Origin: an alpha proteobacterium HIMB59
GTDB taxonomy: Bacteria; Pseudomonadota; Alphaproteobacteria; HIMB59
Length of the DNA: 64,000 nt
NCBI GenBank assembly: GCA_000299115.1
Contig: CP003801.1
Coordinates: 372,001 to 436,000, forward strand
Reading direction: 5' to 3'
Positions 16,288 through 24,830 of the stretch are shown here, in pieces (within the stretch, counting starts at the first letter, position 1; each line of letters begins with the position of its first letter). The translations under genes and the position numbers were made by a program. The notes below the pieces were generated by a model. It made no database searches, was not told the DNA's origin, and worked only from the letters and a program-made list of their open reading frames with translations.

Positions 16288-16764
16288 ATGACCATTACAG
16301 AAAAAGAACTTGCCGAAGCTCGTATTAATTGGGGAAAAGGTTTAATTGATATTTCTAGCTCCTATGACCAAGACGGTATTAACAAAGTTAATTCCTTAGC
16401 TAGTGGAATTTTAGATAAATTGTACGGTTTCGAATTTGGCCCTATTTTATTTAAACCTACTTTGAGTGGAGGAATTCAGACATTTCGCACAGATAAAGAG
16501 GGTACTTTGTCTTATTTTATAGGCCAAAACTCTAAATACTCATCCGATACAGGTTTTGCTTTAAAATCATGGCGGGAGTCAAATTCTGAGACGTCCTCAG
16601 TCTTTGTTGAAAATGATATTGCTATGTGGATGGGATGGGTTTCATTGACAAATAAAGACGGCGATGTCGTAAAAGTGGACAAAAGTTGGGGATATAAAAG
16701 AAATAAAGATGGAATATTAAAGATTGTTTTACATCATTCCTCTTTGCCCTATCGAACTACATAA
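16288..16764 (+). CDS. NTF2-like (CaMKII association-domain-like) protein
   Basis: The 158-aa protein ends with LKIVLHHSSLPY, a hallmark of NTF2-fold proteins related to the calmodulin-kinase association domain, and contains KVDKSWGYKRNKDG before it and FKPTLSGGIQTFRTDKEGTLSYF in the middle. Relatives in marine bacteria are sometimes labelled phosphoribosyl-AMP cyclohydrolase, which the sequence does not support. A small-molecule binding or isomerase-like role is possible for this cone-shaped fold; the substrate is unknown. It follows the GGPP synthase by 21 bases on the same strand and is probably co-transcribed. No signal peptide is seen. Confidence 0.6.
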   Translation: MTITEKELAEARINWGKGLIDISSSYDQDGINKVNSLASGILDKLYGFEFGPILFKPTLSGGIQTFRTDKEGTLSYFIGQNSKYSSDTGFALKSWRESNSETSSVFVENDIAMWMGWVSLTNKDGDVVKVDKSWGYKRNKDGILKIVLHHSSLPYRTT

Positions 16765-16774
16765 AAAAAAGATT

Positions 16775-17179
16775 TTATTTTGAAACTTTAATTTCGAATT
16801 CTATTGGTTTGTTATCAATAGTTAATTCATCATGAAGATTTGTAAATAGTTTTATTTTTATTGAATTTTCTTTTTGATTAAAAAATCTTTTAGGAGCATG
16901 AAACCAACTTGAATAAATTCTACTTATTTTGATATCATTAATGAATAGTTGTAGATAACCAGAATTACCATCATTTTTAATTTCTATATCCTCAGGAGAT
17001 AATTTAAAGTTTTGTAAATCAAAAAATAAATTATACCCATCTATTTTATCACTAGAAACTTCTATATTAATTTTAGGATAGGGCATTTCTGCTTCAATTT
17101 TATTTCCCGGATGGTGAGCATTTAAGTTAGATAAAAAAGTAAAGTTTAAAAAAAATATGAAAAATAATTTTATAAACAT
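16775..17179 (-). CDS. Secreted periplasmic protein, unknown
   Basis: The 134-aa protein has a signal peptide (residues 1-21, hydrophobic core FFIFFLNFTFL, ending LNA) and starts its mature part with HHPG. The rest is beta-rich with alternating polar residues and no cysteine. I do not recognise the family. It overlaps the upstream lipoprotein gene by ten bases, so the two are probably made together in the cell envelope. The N-terminal His pair could bind metal, but that is speculation. Confidence 0.6.
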   Translation of the reverse strand: MFIKLFFIFFLNFTFLSNLNAHHPGNKIEAEMPYPKINIEVSSDKIDGYNLFFDLQNFKLSPEDIEIKNDGNSGYLQLFINDIKISRIYSSWFHAPKRFFNQKENSIKIKLFTNLHDELTIDNKPIEFEIKVSK

Positions 17180-17571
17180 TTTTCTTCTTCATATTTTTCA
17201 TAAACACTATTTGTTTCTAAATCATAAATTGTGATATGAATGATTAATTTATTAGAAGTATAATTTTGAATGAAAACTCGACAGCCTCCAGCATTATATC
17301 TATGAAACTCAAAAGTTTGTTCTAGTTTTGAAAAATTAAAATCACCATATTGTTCTTGAAGGGTTGCAATTTTTTTTCCTTCAAAAGATTTGATATTGGA
17401 AAAATCCTTTATTTTTCTTTCATCTTTTTCTTCAATGACCTGAACTTCTTCTTTTGGTTCATAAATTATCTTTTGTTCAGGCTCTGGGATAATTTCTGGT
17501 GAGGCAACAGGGGAGGTCGTTTCACAACTAATGACAAGCACACCCAATAGAAAAAGTATAATAAATCTCAT
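17170..17571 (-). CDS. Small lipoprotein, unknown
   Basis: Translation is placed at the ATG at 17571 because it gives a clean lipoprotein signal: MRFIILFLLGVLVISC, with VISC as lipobox. The frame is open 23 codons further upstream, but that extension has no signal character. The mature protein (133-aa precursor) has a proline/glutamate-rich linker, then a domain with YNAGGCRVFIQNYT. The GGCRV pattern recalls small envelope proteins of alphaproteobacteria, but no function can be assigned. It is followed by the 134-aa secreted protein. Confidence 0.65.
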   Translation of the reverse strand: MRFIILFLLGVLVISCETTSPVASPEIIPEPEQKIIYEPKEEVQVIEEKDERKIKDFSNIKSFEGKKIATLQEQYGDFNFSKLEQTFEFHRYNAGGCRVFIQNYTSNKLIIHITIYDLETNSVYEKYEEEKCL

Positions 17572-17633
17572 TATTTTAAGAAAATTGCTGAGATCATAGG
17601 CTAAAAAATAACCTAAACAATTACAAACATTGT

Positions 17634-17662
17634 TTGACATATAAAACTAAATTCTATATAAA
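17634..17662 (+). promoter_or_regulatory. Strong sigma70-type promoter of metY
   Basis: A perfect TTGACA (17634-17639) is followed after exactly 17 bases by TATAAA (17657-17662). Transcription would begin near 17669, leaving a leader of about 28 nt with a GAGG ribosome site before the ATG at 17697. This is the best consensus promoter in the window. Confidence 0.75.
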
Positions 17663-17696
17663 GAACATAATTTAAATAACAATAAATGAGGATAAT

Positions 17697-19025
17697 ATGA
17701 CTACTACATCTAAACACCCAGAAACACTTGCCCTTCACGGGGGAAGTTATCGTAAAGACCCTACTACTAATGCAGTAGCGGTTCCAATTTATCAAACTAC
17801 ATCATATGAGTTTAATTCCACTGAACATGCTGGCAATTTATTTGCATTGAAGGAACTTGGTAATATTTACACACGTATTATGAATCCTACAAATGCTGTT
17901 CTTGAAGAAAGATTAGCTGCCATTGAAGGAGGAGCCGCGGCTCTTGCTCTTAGCTCAGGTCAGGCAGCATCTGCATTCAGTATTCAAAACGTTGCTCAAG
18001 CTGGAGATAACATTGTTTGTTCCACAGATATTTATGGGGGAACTTGGAATTTATTTAACAACACTTTAAGAGCGCAAGGCATTGACGTCAGATTTGCTGA
18101 CCCATCTGATCCTGAAAATTTTAGAAAATTAACAGATGATAAGACCAGAGCTTATTATGCTGAAACTCTTCCTAATCCAAAACTTTCCGTTTTTCCAATT
18201 GAAGAAGTAGCTAACATTGGAAGACCGCTCGGAATACCTCTAATTGTAGATAACACTGCTGCACCATTAAGTTGTAAACCTTTTGATTATGGTGCGGCAA
18301 TCGTCATGCACTCCTTAACTAAGTGGATTGGCGGCCATGGGACATCTATTGGTGGTATTATTATCGATGGCGGTAATTTTGATTGGACTGCAGTGCCAGA
18401 GCGTCAACCTTTTTATAACCAACCTGACTCAAGTTATCATGGTGCAGTTTGGGGAGATGTTGTTCCACAAATCTTTGGTGTACAAATTGCGTTTGCTATT
18501 CGTGCACGTGTTGTCTTATTAAGAGACTTGGGTGCTGCCATTGCTCCACAAAACTCGTTCAATTTAATTCAAGGACTTGAATCACTTCCTTTAAGAATTA
18601 AACAACACAATGCTAATGCATTAGAAGTTGCAGATTTTTTAAAAGGTCATGATCAAGTGTCGAAAGTCACATTCCCTAAATTTGCAGAGGGCAAAGCAAA
18701 AGAAAATGCTGATAAATACCTCAATGGCAATTATGGATCAATGATTGGCATTGAAGTGAAAAATGGCGTTGAGGGCGGCAAAGCATTTATTGATGCTCTT
18801 CAATTACACTATCACGTGGCTAATATTGGCGATTCTAGAAGCCTTGCCATTCACCCTGCATCAACTACGCACTCACAATTATCTGCAGAAGAGCAATTAA
18901 AAGCAGGTGTTACACCTGGCTATGTTCGACTCTGTGTGGGTATCGAGCATGTAGAAGATATCATTGAAGATCTTAAGATCGGACTTGAAGCAGCAAGTAA
19001 AGCGACTGCAACAGCAGCTGCATAA
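17697..19025 (+). CDS. metY: O-acetylhomoserine sulfhydrylase (aminocarboxypropyltransferase)
   Basis: The 442-aa PLP enzyme makes homocysteine from O-acetylhomoserine and sulfide. The N-terminal ALHGGSYRKDPTTNAVAVPIY and YTRIMNPTN segments, SSGQAAS near the cofactor phosphate and MHSLTKWIGGHGTSIGG with the PLP lysine are all typical of the MetY branch of the Cys/Met metabolism family. The 430-450 aa length separates it from the shorter MetB/MetZ. It stands alone with its own promoter and terminator. An alanine-rich tail (ATATAAA) closes the protein. A free-sulfide route to methionine suits marine bacteria that assimilate reduced sulfur. Confidence 0.94.
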   Translation: MTTTSKHPETLALHGGSYRKDPTTNAVAVPIYQTTSYEFNSTEHAGNLFALKELGNIYTRIMNPTNAVLEERLAAIEGGAAALALSSGQAASAFSIQNVAQAGDNIVCSTDIYGGTWNLFNNTLRAQGIDVRFADPSDPENFRKLTDDKTRAYYAETLPNPKLSVFPIEEVANIGRPLGIPLIVDNTAAPLSCKPFDYGAAIVMHSLTKWIGGHGTSIGGIIIDGGNFDWTAVPERQPFYNQPDSSYHGAVWGDVVPQIFGVQIAFAIRARVVLLRDLGAAIAPQNSFNLIQGLESLPLRIKQHNANALEVADFLKGHDQVSKVTFPKFAEGKAKENADKYLNGNYGSMIGIEVKNGVEGGKAFIDALQLHYHVANIGDSRSLAIHPASTTHSQLSAEEQLKAGVTPGYVRLCVGIEHVEDIIEDLKIGLEAASKATATAAA

Positions 19026-19064
19026 ATAAAAAAGTTTAGGTAGTACCCTCATTTACCTAAGACC

Positions 19065-19098
19065 AAGGGCGCAACGTTTTCTTGTTGCGCCCTTTTTT
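19065..19098 (+). terminator. Intrinsic terminator of metY
   Basis: AAGGGCGCAAC / GTTGCGCCCTT forms a perfect 11-bp stem with an eight-base loop followed by six T residues. It lies 40 bases after the metY stop. A weaker hairpin, TTAGGTA...TACCTAA, precedes it. Confidence 0.93.
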
Positions 19099-19127
19099 CA
19101 TTTTAGTTTTAGTTTATAATAATAAGT

Positions 19128-20039
19128 GTGAGGATTAAGTACGTACAGCCTGAGGTCTGTCCGCAATCGTATAAAAGTATTCTGGGTCAACGCCCTATTT
19201 GGGATTGGCGCCATGATAAGCTATTGTGGGTTGATATTTATGAAAATAAAATCATTGAGTCTGATCAAAATAATTCACAAGAAAAACATTACATAGTATC
19301 CGAAGGGGTTACTAATATTTTGCTTCAAGATAATGAGAATTATTTGATGAGTTCTTACGACTCTTTATTTTCTCTTCACTCTTCTATTTCTAAAAAAGAT
19401 TTACTGACAAAAATTCCCTTAGAAAATTCTAATAATCGCATCAACGATGCTGATGTCGACTTAAATGGACAAGTTTGGATTTCAACAATGGATACACAAC
19501 AAAAATCAGAAACAGGAAAAATTATTTGTCATGATAACACTCTGCAACCTATCTGTTATGACAATTCTTATATTATCTCTAATGGGCCTATCTTTGATTA
19601 TGAGAGAAATGTGGGATATGTCACAGACTCTATTAAAAGAATTATTTATCGATTTTCCATGTCCAATATTGAAAATAATGGAATTCAAAAACAGGTATTT
19701 CTTTCTATGAACAATGTTGATGGAAATCCAGACGGCATGGCCGTTGATAAAAATGGAAACCTTTGGGTAGCCATGTGGGGAAGTGGAAAAGTCTGTTGTT
19801 TTGATGCCGAGGGTAACATTAAATTAATTGTTCAACTCCCAGTATCTAAAGTCACTAGCTGTACTTTTGGAGGAACTGACCTTAATGAACTCTATATCAC
19901 TACAGCCTCGGTAGGATTAAATGATATTGAGTTAGAACGACAACCTCATGCGGGTAAATTATTTAAATTAACCACTCAAGAGCAGGGATACGCATCGAAT
20001 TGTTATAGATCTGATCACTCTGCGAACTTGTATCATTAG
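19128..20039 (+). CDS. SMP-30/gluconolactonase/regucalcin-like protein
   Basis: This 303-aa six-bladed propeller belongs to the SMP-30/LRE family of lactonases. Family features are WDWRHDKLLWVDI, NNRINDADVDLNGQVWISTMD, ISNGPIFD and GNPDGMAVDKNGNLWVAMW, which provide the Asn and Asp metal ligands. The first metal ligand, normally the Glu of LGEGPVWD, is replaced: the sequence reads LGQRPIWD (Q21). Activity may be altered or the metal held differently. The start is GTG at 19128. Substrate is likely a sugar lactone but cannot be read. Next are a TIGR03643-like small protein and msrA on the same strand. Confidence 0.82.
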   Translation: MRIKYVQPEVCPQSYKSILGQRPIWDWRHDKLLWVDIYENKIIESDQNNSQEKHYIVSEGVTNILLQDNENYLMSSYDSLFSLHSSISKKDLLTKIPLENSNNRINDADVDLNGQVWISTMDTQQKSETGKIICHDNTLQPICYDNSYIISNGPIFDYERNVGYVTDSIKRIIYRFSMSNIENNGIQKQVFLSMNNVDGNPDGMAVDKNGNLWVAMWGSGKVCCFDAEGNIKLIVQLPVSKVTSCTFGGTDLNELYITTASVGLNDIELERQPHAGKLFKLTTQEQGYASNCYRSDHSANLYH

Positions 20040-20045
20040 GTATTA

Positions 20046-20264
20046 ATGAAATTTAGCGTCAGTGAAATTAGTGATATTATTGAGTTAGCGTGGGATGATC
20101 AGACTGACTTCAGTCATATCACTAAACTTTATAATATCGACGAGGGCGAAGTAAAAAAAATTATGAAAAAAAATATTAAACGCAAAAGTTATGAGATATG
20201 GAGAAAGCGCATTGCACAACGAAGTGCACAAAAAACACAATTAAAAGGAAGAGCTCATGGCTAA
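20046..20264 (+). CDS. TIGR03643/DUF2805-type small protein
   Basis: A 72-aa basic protein with the pattern IIELAWDDQTDFSHI, then EGEVKKIMKKNIKRKSYEIWRKR. This matches the small TIGR03643 family of marine bacteria, which looks like a helix-turn-helix but has no proven function. Its end overlaps the msrA start by eight bases, indicating co-translation. The Lys/Arg-rich tail could bind nucleic acid; this is inference. Confidence 0.72.
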   Translation: MKFSVSEISDIIELAWDDQTDFSHITKLYNIDEGEVKKIMKKNIKRKSYEIWRKRIAQRSAQKTQLKGRAHG

Positions 20265-20721
20265 AGCAGTATTTGGCGCTGGATGTTTCTGGGGAGTAGA
20301 AAAAAAATTCTCTGAAGTTAAAGGTGTCACTTCTACCGAGGTAGGATATTCCCAAGGTAAAAATTCTAAAACCAGTTATGAAGAGGTATGTACAGGAACA
20401 ACAGATCATGTAGAGGTCGTGCTAGTTGAATTCGAAGAAGATCAGGTCTCCTATGAAAACCTCGTTCATTTATTTTACGATTTGCATGATCCTACAACTC
20501 TCAATCAACAAGGGCCAGATCGAGGTACCCAATATCGCTCTCTTTTAGGATATTACGATGAAAGCCAAAAAACAGTGGCAGTAACTACAACTGAAAAATT
20601 AAATAAAGAAAAATTTGATAATAAAATTACTACAACAATTGAAGAAGTAAAAAATTATTGTCCTGCTGAGGAATACCATCAAAAGTATATTGAAAAAAAA
20701 TATTCTTTTTTAAATATCTAA
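20257..20721 (+). CDS. msrA: Peptide-methionine (S)-S-oxide reductase
   Basis: MsrA repairs oxidised methionine in proteins. The active-site GAGCFWGVE begins at residue 7, and GTQYRS and the conserved YxEVCTGTTDHVEVV block are present. At 154 aa it is a compact member and lacks an obvious second or third resolving cysteine except the Cys near the C-terminus in KNYCPAEEYHQKY. It is cytoplasmic (no signal). It is convergent with tsaB, with one base between the stops. Confidence 0.95.
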   Translation: MAKAVFGAGCFWGVEKKFSEVKGVTSTEVGYSQGKNSKTSYEEVCTGTTDHVEVVLVEFEEDQVSYENLVHLFYDLHDPTTLNQQGPDRGTQYRSLLGYYDESQKTVAVTTTEKLNKEKFDNKITTTIEEVKNYCPAEEYHQKYIEKKYSFLNI

Positions 20722-20722
20722 T

Positions 20723-21376
20723 TTAAACAGGAGAATAAGGATAAATGATTTTAGGAAATTTTCCTTGTGGTTTTTTTTGATACACATTGTTCAGAAAATA
20801 ATTTGATTTTAATTCAATAGGACCCATCAATTTTTTTTTAATAAAACTATAGTCTTTTATTTTTTTTAATTTTTCTATCCCGTTACCTATAAGAACATAA
20901 TCGCTACTTAGAAGCTCAATTAACTGATCATCAATTAAATATGTTTTTGTTTTGCCGATAAGTTTTCCTTGGGGACTTAACTTTTGAATAGCAAGATCTC
21001 GTCGATTAGTGTCAATAATACAAAGAATATTTTTTTGATAAGAGTGTTTAATTCCCAGGAAGTAATGTTCAAAAATTTTATAGCTTAATATTTGAACTTT
21101 ATGGCCAAAGAAAAAACCTTTCATCAGTGCATGACAATTACGAATAGCAGTAAAACGAGCAGGGCCGTTATTTAAATGTAATAAACTAATATTTTTAGGG
21201 GTTATTTGAGTTTCAATGAGCATTTTTTGAAGCATCAAAGAGAGATTTTTTTCATGACCAAAGTCATTTTTTTTAAATCCATCCCATAAAATTTTTTTAT
21301 TTTTAAATAAAGTGATTGAACAGTATGATAGCGAGCTATCAATGCCTAGCTCTAGATTTTTTAGTTGTCTGCTCAT
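20723..21376 (-). CDS. tsaB: TsaB-like tRNA threonylcarbamoyladenosine protein
   Basis: TsaB is the dimerisation partner of TsaD in making t6A37 on ANN-decoding tRNAs. The 217-aa protein starts with LELGIDSSLSYCSITLF, the ASKHA phosphate-1 region, and contains NNGPARFTAIRNCHALMKG. The latter corresponds to the TsaB motif GPGSFTGIRxG but with GP-ARFTA, so this copy is divergent. The 5' end overlaps the polysaccharide deacetylase start on the other strand by about 35 bases. The identification rests on these two motifs and length; sequence drift lowers certainty. Confidence 0.75.
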   Translation of the reverse strand: MSRQLKNLELGIDSSLSYCSITLFKNKKILWDGFKKNDFGHEKNLSLMLQKMLIETQITPKNISLLHLNNGPARFTAIRNCHALMKGFFFGHKVQILSYKIFEHYFLGIKHSYQKNILCIIDTNRRDLAIQKLSPQGKLIGKTKTYLIDDQLIELLSSDYVLIGNGIEKLKKIKDYSFIKKKLMGPIELKSNYFLNNVYQKKPQGKFPKIIYPYSPV

Positions 21377-22343
21377 AATAGTTGGGCTACTGCCGTTCTC
21401 TATTAATCTATCCTACGCAACATCGCTAGAGGATACAATTCCAAATAATATCATTATGTATCATCGCTTTGGCGAAACGAAGTATCCTTCAACAAATATC
21501 ACCGAAGAACAATTAGACAGTCATTTAAACTATTTAATTGAACAAAATTATCGTTTTATCCAAGCAAGTGATTTGTTGGACCCTAGTCAACTGAATGAAA
21601 AAACCATTACTGTTACTATTGATGATGCTTACCTATCTTTTTATGAAGTAGGACTTCCCATATTTGAAAAGTATCAAGTGCCCGTCACATTATTTTTAAA
21701 TACCGAAAATGTTGGAGGTTTTAATTATATGTCATGGGATCAATTAAGAGATGCTTTAAATAGGGGCGTACAAATTCAAAATCACTCTCATACGCATAGT
21801 AGTTTTGCTACTTTAGATGATGAGTCTATTATTAGTGAAATTGAAACTTCACAAAGTCTCATCCTTGCCAACTTAAACATCACTCCAAATTTATTTGCAT
21901 TCCCTTTTGGCGAAAGTAGTGATGCCGCACAAAAAATTATTGAAACGTATTTTGATGCAGCTTTTGGACAACACTCTGGTGCTTTCTCCATGAATTATCG
22001 CTATTATATTCCTCGTTATCCTTTAAATGAAAATTATGGATCCATTGATCGATTAAGAGACATCTCTAAATCTCTACCATTTCAAGCAGCACAACTGCAG
22101 CCATCTAATCCTACCCTCAATCCTCCATCGACGAGATTTGTTCTAGATATTGCAGAGGGTGTTAATGGAGTGAACTGTTTTATTAGTGACTTTCAAGGAT
22201 CGATTGAAAAACAAATGACTGTTCTGGAAAATAAACTCTTAATTGAACTTTCAAGAATGCCAGTATCCGGACGTCTACGCTTTAATTGTACAAAGGTTGA
22301 TAATGGTATTTTCTGGTATGGTCACCAGTACTTTTTAAATTAA
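21342..22343 (+). CDS. Exported polysaccharide deacetylase (NodB/CE4 family)
   Basis: Starting from the ATG at 21342, the protein has a signal peptide (FFSCLLIIVGLLPFSINLSYA) and a NodB homology domain. TVTIDDAYLSFYEVG carries the Asp pair and QNHSHTHSSFA the His-x3-His metal site; FPFGE is motif 3. It removes N-acetyl groups from an envelope or external glycan. A C-terminal part of about 80 residues after PRYPLNENYG is beta-rich and not part of the catalytic domain. The frame is open ten codons upstream, but that would precede the signal peptide. The substrate is unknown. Confidence 0.83.
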   Translation: MPSSRFFSCLLIIVGLLPFSINLSYATSLEDTIPNNIIMYHRFGETKYPSTNITEEQLDSHLNYLIEQNYRFIQASDLLDPSQLNEKTITVTIDDAYLSFYEVGLPIFEKYQVPVTLFLNTENVGGFNYMSWDQLRDALNRGVQIQNHSHTHSSFATLDDESIISEIETSQSLILANLNITPNLFAFPFGESSDAAQKIIETYFDAAFGQHSGAFSMNYRYYIPRYPLNENYGSIDRLRDISKSLPFQAAQLQPSNPTLNPPSTRFVLDIAEGVNGVNCFISDFQGSIEKQMTVLENKLLIELSRMPVSGRLRFNCTKVDNGIFWYGHQYFLN

Positions 22344-23195
22344 TTAATAAGCAAAACGATCGAATTCACGTAACTTATTAGACTCAATAATGAGCTCTAA
22401 TTTGTCCACATATTCCTGACCAATCTCTGCGTAGGCAGCCAAAAACTTTACTTTTGCACTGATTGGGTCGGTATATTGAACTCTTTCTGCAATTCTTCGC
22501 ACCACTCGAAAACTGTAATACGCCCGATGTGTGTTGATATTATGCATGTATGCTTGGACACTTCGTTGTAAGTTTTCAAACTTTCTGACAGCATGCGTTT
22601 TATCCTCATCACGATCTTCTGGGATAATTCCTTTTTGCTCATTGGTCGTCCATTGACCATACAGCGCATTACCTTCTAGTGCGAAACGAGATTGACCCCA
22701 ACCACTTTCAACAATTGCTTGGGCCAAAGCTAGGGATACCGGAATAATATTAATGCGTTGTTTTAAATCTCTAAAAAGTTTTAGATCAATTGTACTGTAA
22801 TCAAGTTTATATTTTACAGCTAAACGCACTGTTTCGTTGACTTCATTTTCATTTAGGGTTTTTCTTAAAAACTTTTTTTCAATATTAATAATCATTTCAC
22901 GGTCTTCTAATATAAGACGATTGGATTCATGAATAATGGGAAGTGTAATAAGATAAAATAATTTTTTTTTTAATTTTACATCTTGGAGTTGATCAAAATC
23001 AGAGGGAAGGCTAGATAAAATTGGCAGATAGTCTAATTCTTGTTCTGTAATGGTAAAAGGATCAAAGTTATTTTTTTTATAATAAATTTCTAATTGCTTC
23101 CAACTTTCAAAACCTTTAGCTGATAAAAAAAAAGGACTCAGAAAAAGTCCTAAGAAAAAAATAAAAAATTTAGGCTTCAACGGGGCGAACTTCAC
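22344..23195 (-). CDS. Bax-family glucosaminidase (murein hydrolase)
   Basis: The 283-aa precursor has a basic start and a hydrophobic signal (FFIFFLGLFLSPFFLSA). The catalytic domain is in the C-terminal half: LAQAIVESGWGQSRFALEGNALYGQW has the catalytic Glu and the asparagine-rich fold signature of mannosyl-glycoprotein endo-N-acetylglucosaminidase-like domains, as in E. coli Bax. It presumably cuts peptidoglycan glycan strands in the periplasm. Its first 26 bases overlap the end of the Nfu gene. The name Bax has no relation to the apoptosis protein. Confidence 0.82.
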   Translation of the reverse strand: MKFAPLKPKFFIFFLGLFLSPFFLSAKGFESWKQLEIYYKKNNFDPFTITEQELDYLPILSSLPSDFDQLQDVKLKKKLFYLITLPIIHESNRLILEDREMIINIEKKFLRKTLNENEVNETVRLAVKYKLDYSTIDLKLFRDLKQRINIIPVSLALAQAIVESGWGQSRFALEGNALYGQWTTNEQKGIIPEDRDEDKTHAVRKFENLQRSVQAYMHNINTHRAYYSFRVVRRIAERVQYTDPISAKVKFLAAYAEIGQEYVDKLELIIESNKLREFDRFAY

Positions 23196-23727
23196 GAACT
23201 TCTGGAATATAATGTTTTAACATGTTTTCTATTCCCATCTTTAAAGTTGCTGTAGAGCTCGGGCATCCTTGACATGCTCCCTGCATTTGAAGAAATACTA
23301 TCCCTTCATTGTATTTATCAAAAATAATATCGCCACCATCCATGGCTACCGCGGGTCGTACTTTCGTATCAAGAAGCTCTTTTATCTTTTTGACCACATC
23401 ACTGTCATTTTCATCATAGGTATGTTCAGTTCGGGGTGCCTGCTCAGAAATGACAGGTTTGTTCATCGTAAAGTGTTCGATGATACATCCAAGAATAGCG
23501 GGCTTCATCAGTGTCCACTCGTTAGCTTCCGCTTTTGTAATCGTAATAAAGTCGGATCCAAAAAAGACACTTTCAACACCTTTCACATTAAACAGGTTTT
23601 GAGCCAGGGGGGAATTTACTGCTGAGTCTTGATTTTGAAAGAAAATGGTGCCTTCTTTCATTACTTCGCGACCAGGAAGAAACTTTAAAGTTGCCGGATT
23701 GGGCGTGGGTTCAGTCTGTACAAACAT
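23170..23727 (-). CDS. nfuA: Nfu-type iron-sulfur cluster scaffold/carrier
   Basis: The protein has an N-terminal Nfu_N domain (FVQTEPTPNPATLKFLPG...VKGVESVFFGSDFITITK) and a C-terminal NifU-like domain with MDGGDI and the cluster-binding GACQGCPSS (two Cys). It delivers 4Fe-4S clusters to client enzymes in the cytoplasm. The 185-aa length and domain order are standard for alphaproteobacteria and mitochondria (NFU1). Likely clients in this window include IspH, MiaB and Nth. Confidence 0.93.
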   Translation of the reverse strand: MFVQTEPTPNPATLKFLPGREVMKEGTIFFQNQDSAVNSPLAQNLFNVKGVESVFFGSDFITITKAEANEWTLMKPAILGCIIEHFTMNKPVISEQAPRTEHTYDENDSDVVKKIKELLDTKVRPAVAMDGGDIIFDKYNEGIVFLQMQGACQGCPSSTATLKMGIENMLKHYIPEVREVRPVEA

Positions 23728-23774
23728 TATTATTTAATATGTCGATAAATTACGAAAATTCAACTCAAACGGAC

Positions 23775-24779
23775 TTACTTAAATCCGACGATTTTATAAA
23801 CCTCTTCTATTATGGGGTTAGCGATAGCTGCGGCTTTTTCGGTTCCATCCGCTAAAATCACATTCAGCTCATCTCTGTTATTGAGTAAATTATTAATTTC
23901 ACCTCTGATGGGGCTGATCACTTGAATAAGACTATCGGCTAAATCTTTTTTTAAAGCGGAGTACTCTTTGCCTGCATAATTACCCAGCACTTGATCTACG
24001 GATTGGTTAGTTGTTGCGGATAAAATATTAATCAAATTTAAACATTCTGGTTTGTTTTGAAGATCATCCTTTGAGCTTGGTATTAATTCAGAATCAGATT
24101 TTGCTTTTCTAATTTTTGCAGAAATCGTGTCGTCATCATCAGTTAAAAGAATTCGTGAAAAGTCAGATGGATCAGATTTAGACATTTTTTTATTACCATC
24201 TCGTAAGCTCATGACTCTGGTGGCACTTCCATAAATTAAAGGTTCTGGCTGGGGAAAGAACTCCACACCAAAATCATTATTAAATTTTTGTGCAATATCT
24301 CTAGATAGCTCTAGGTGTTGTTTTTGATCGTCTCCAACAGGAACGTGCGTTGCAAGATATGCCAGAATATCCGCGGCCATCAAATTAGGATAGACCATTA
24401 AACCTACACTAACATTTTCTCTATTCTTTCCAGCTTTGTCTTTAAATTGAGTCATGCGATTAAGCCAGCCAATACGACTGACACAATTAAAAACCCAGGC
24501 TAACTGAGAGTGAGCAGGAACACTTGATTGTTGAAAAATGATTTGTTTTTTATAATCCACACCTGCTGCAATAAAGGAAGCAAGTACCTCTAAAATATTG
24601 GATCGCAATTCTTTTGGATCTTGATCCACAGTTATTGCATGTTGATCTACTACACAATAAACACAATTATATTTATCTTGGAGTTCGACAAAATTTTTAA
24701 TCGCACCAAGGTAGTTGCCTAAATGCAATGTTCCTGTCGGCTGCACACCTGAAAAAACACGTTCTTGAAATTTAGTCAT
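23775..24779 (-). CDS. trpS: Tryptophanyl-tRNA synthetase
   Basis: This class I synthetase of 334 aa has the HIGH-like [11 protein letters not shown] at residues 17-27 and the KMSKS loop in the [11 protein letters not shown] segment. [19 protein letters not shown] and [19 protein letters not shown] are TrpRS-specific. The ATG at 24779 gives the standard N-terminus [13 protein letters not shown]. Length is typical. Confidence 0.97.
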   Translation of the reverse strand: MTKFQERVFSGVQPTGTLHLGNYLGAIKNFVELQDKYNCVYCVVDQHAITVDQDPKELRSNILEVLASFIAAGVDYKKQIIFQQSSVPAHSQLAWVFNCVSRIGWLNRMTQFKDKAGKNRENVSVGLMVYPNLMAADILAYLATHVPVGDDQKQHLELSRDIAQKFNNDFGVEFFPQPEPLIYGSATRVMSLRDGNKKMSKSDPSDFSRILLTDDDDTISAKIRKAKSDSELIPSSKDDLQNKPECLNLINILSATTNQSVDQVLGNYAGKEYSALKKDLADSLIQVISPIRGEINNLLNNRDELNVILADGTEKAAAIANPIIEEVYKIVGFK

Positions 24780-24830
24780 ATTGATTATTTAGAAATTGAT
24801 ATCAGAAATATCTTCTATTTTCGAGTGGGT

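Noticed and set aside
16288-16764. Phosphoribosyl-AMP cyclohydrolase label
   Set aside because: None of the zinc-binding Cys motifs of HisI is present; the sequence has the NTF2-like ending.
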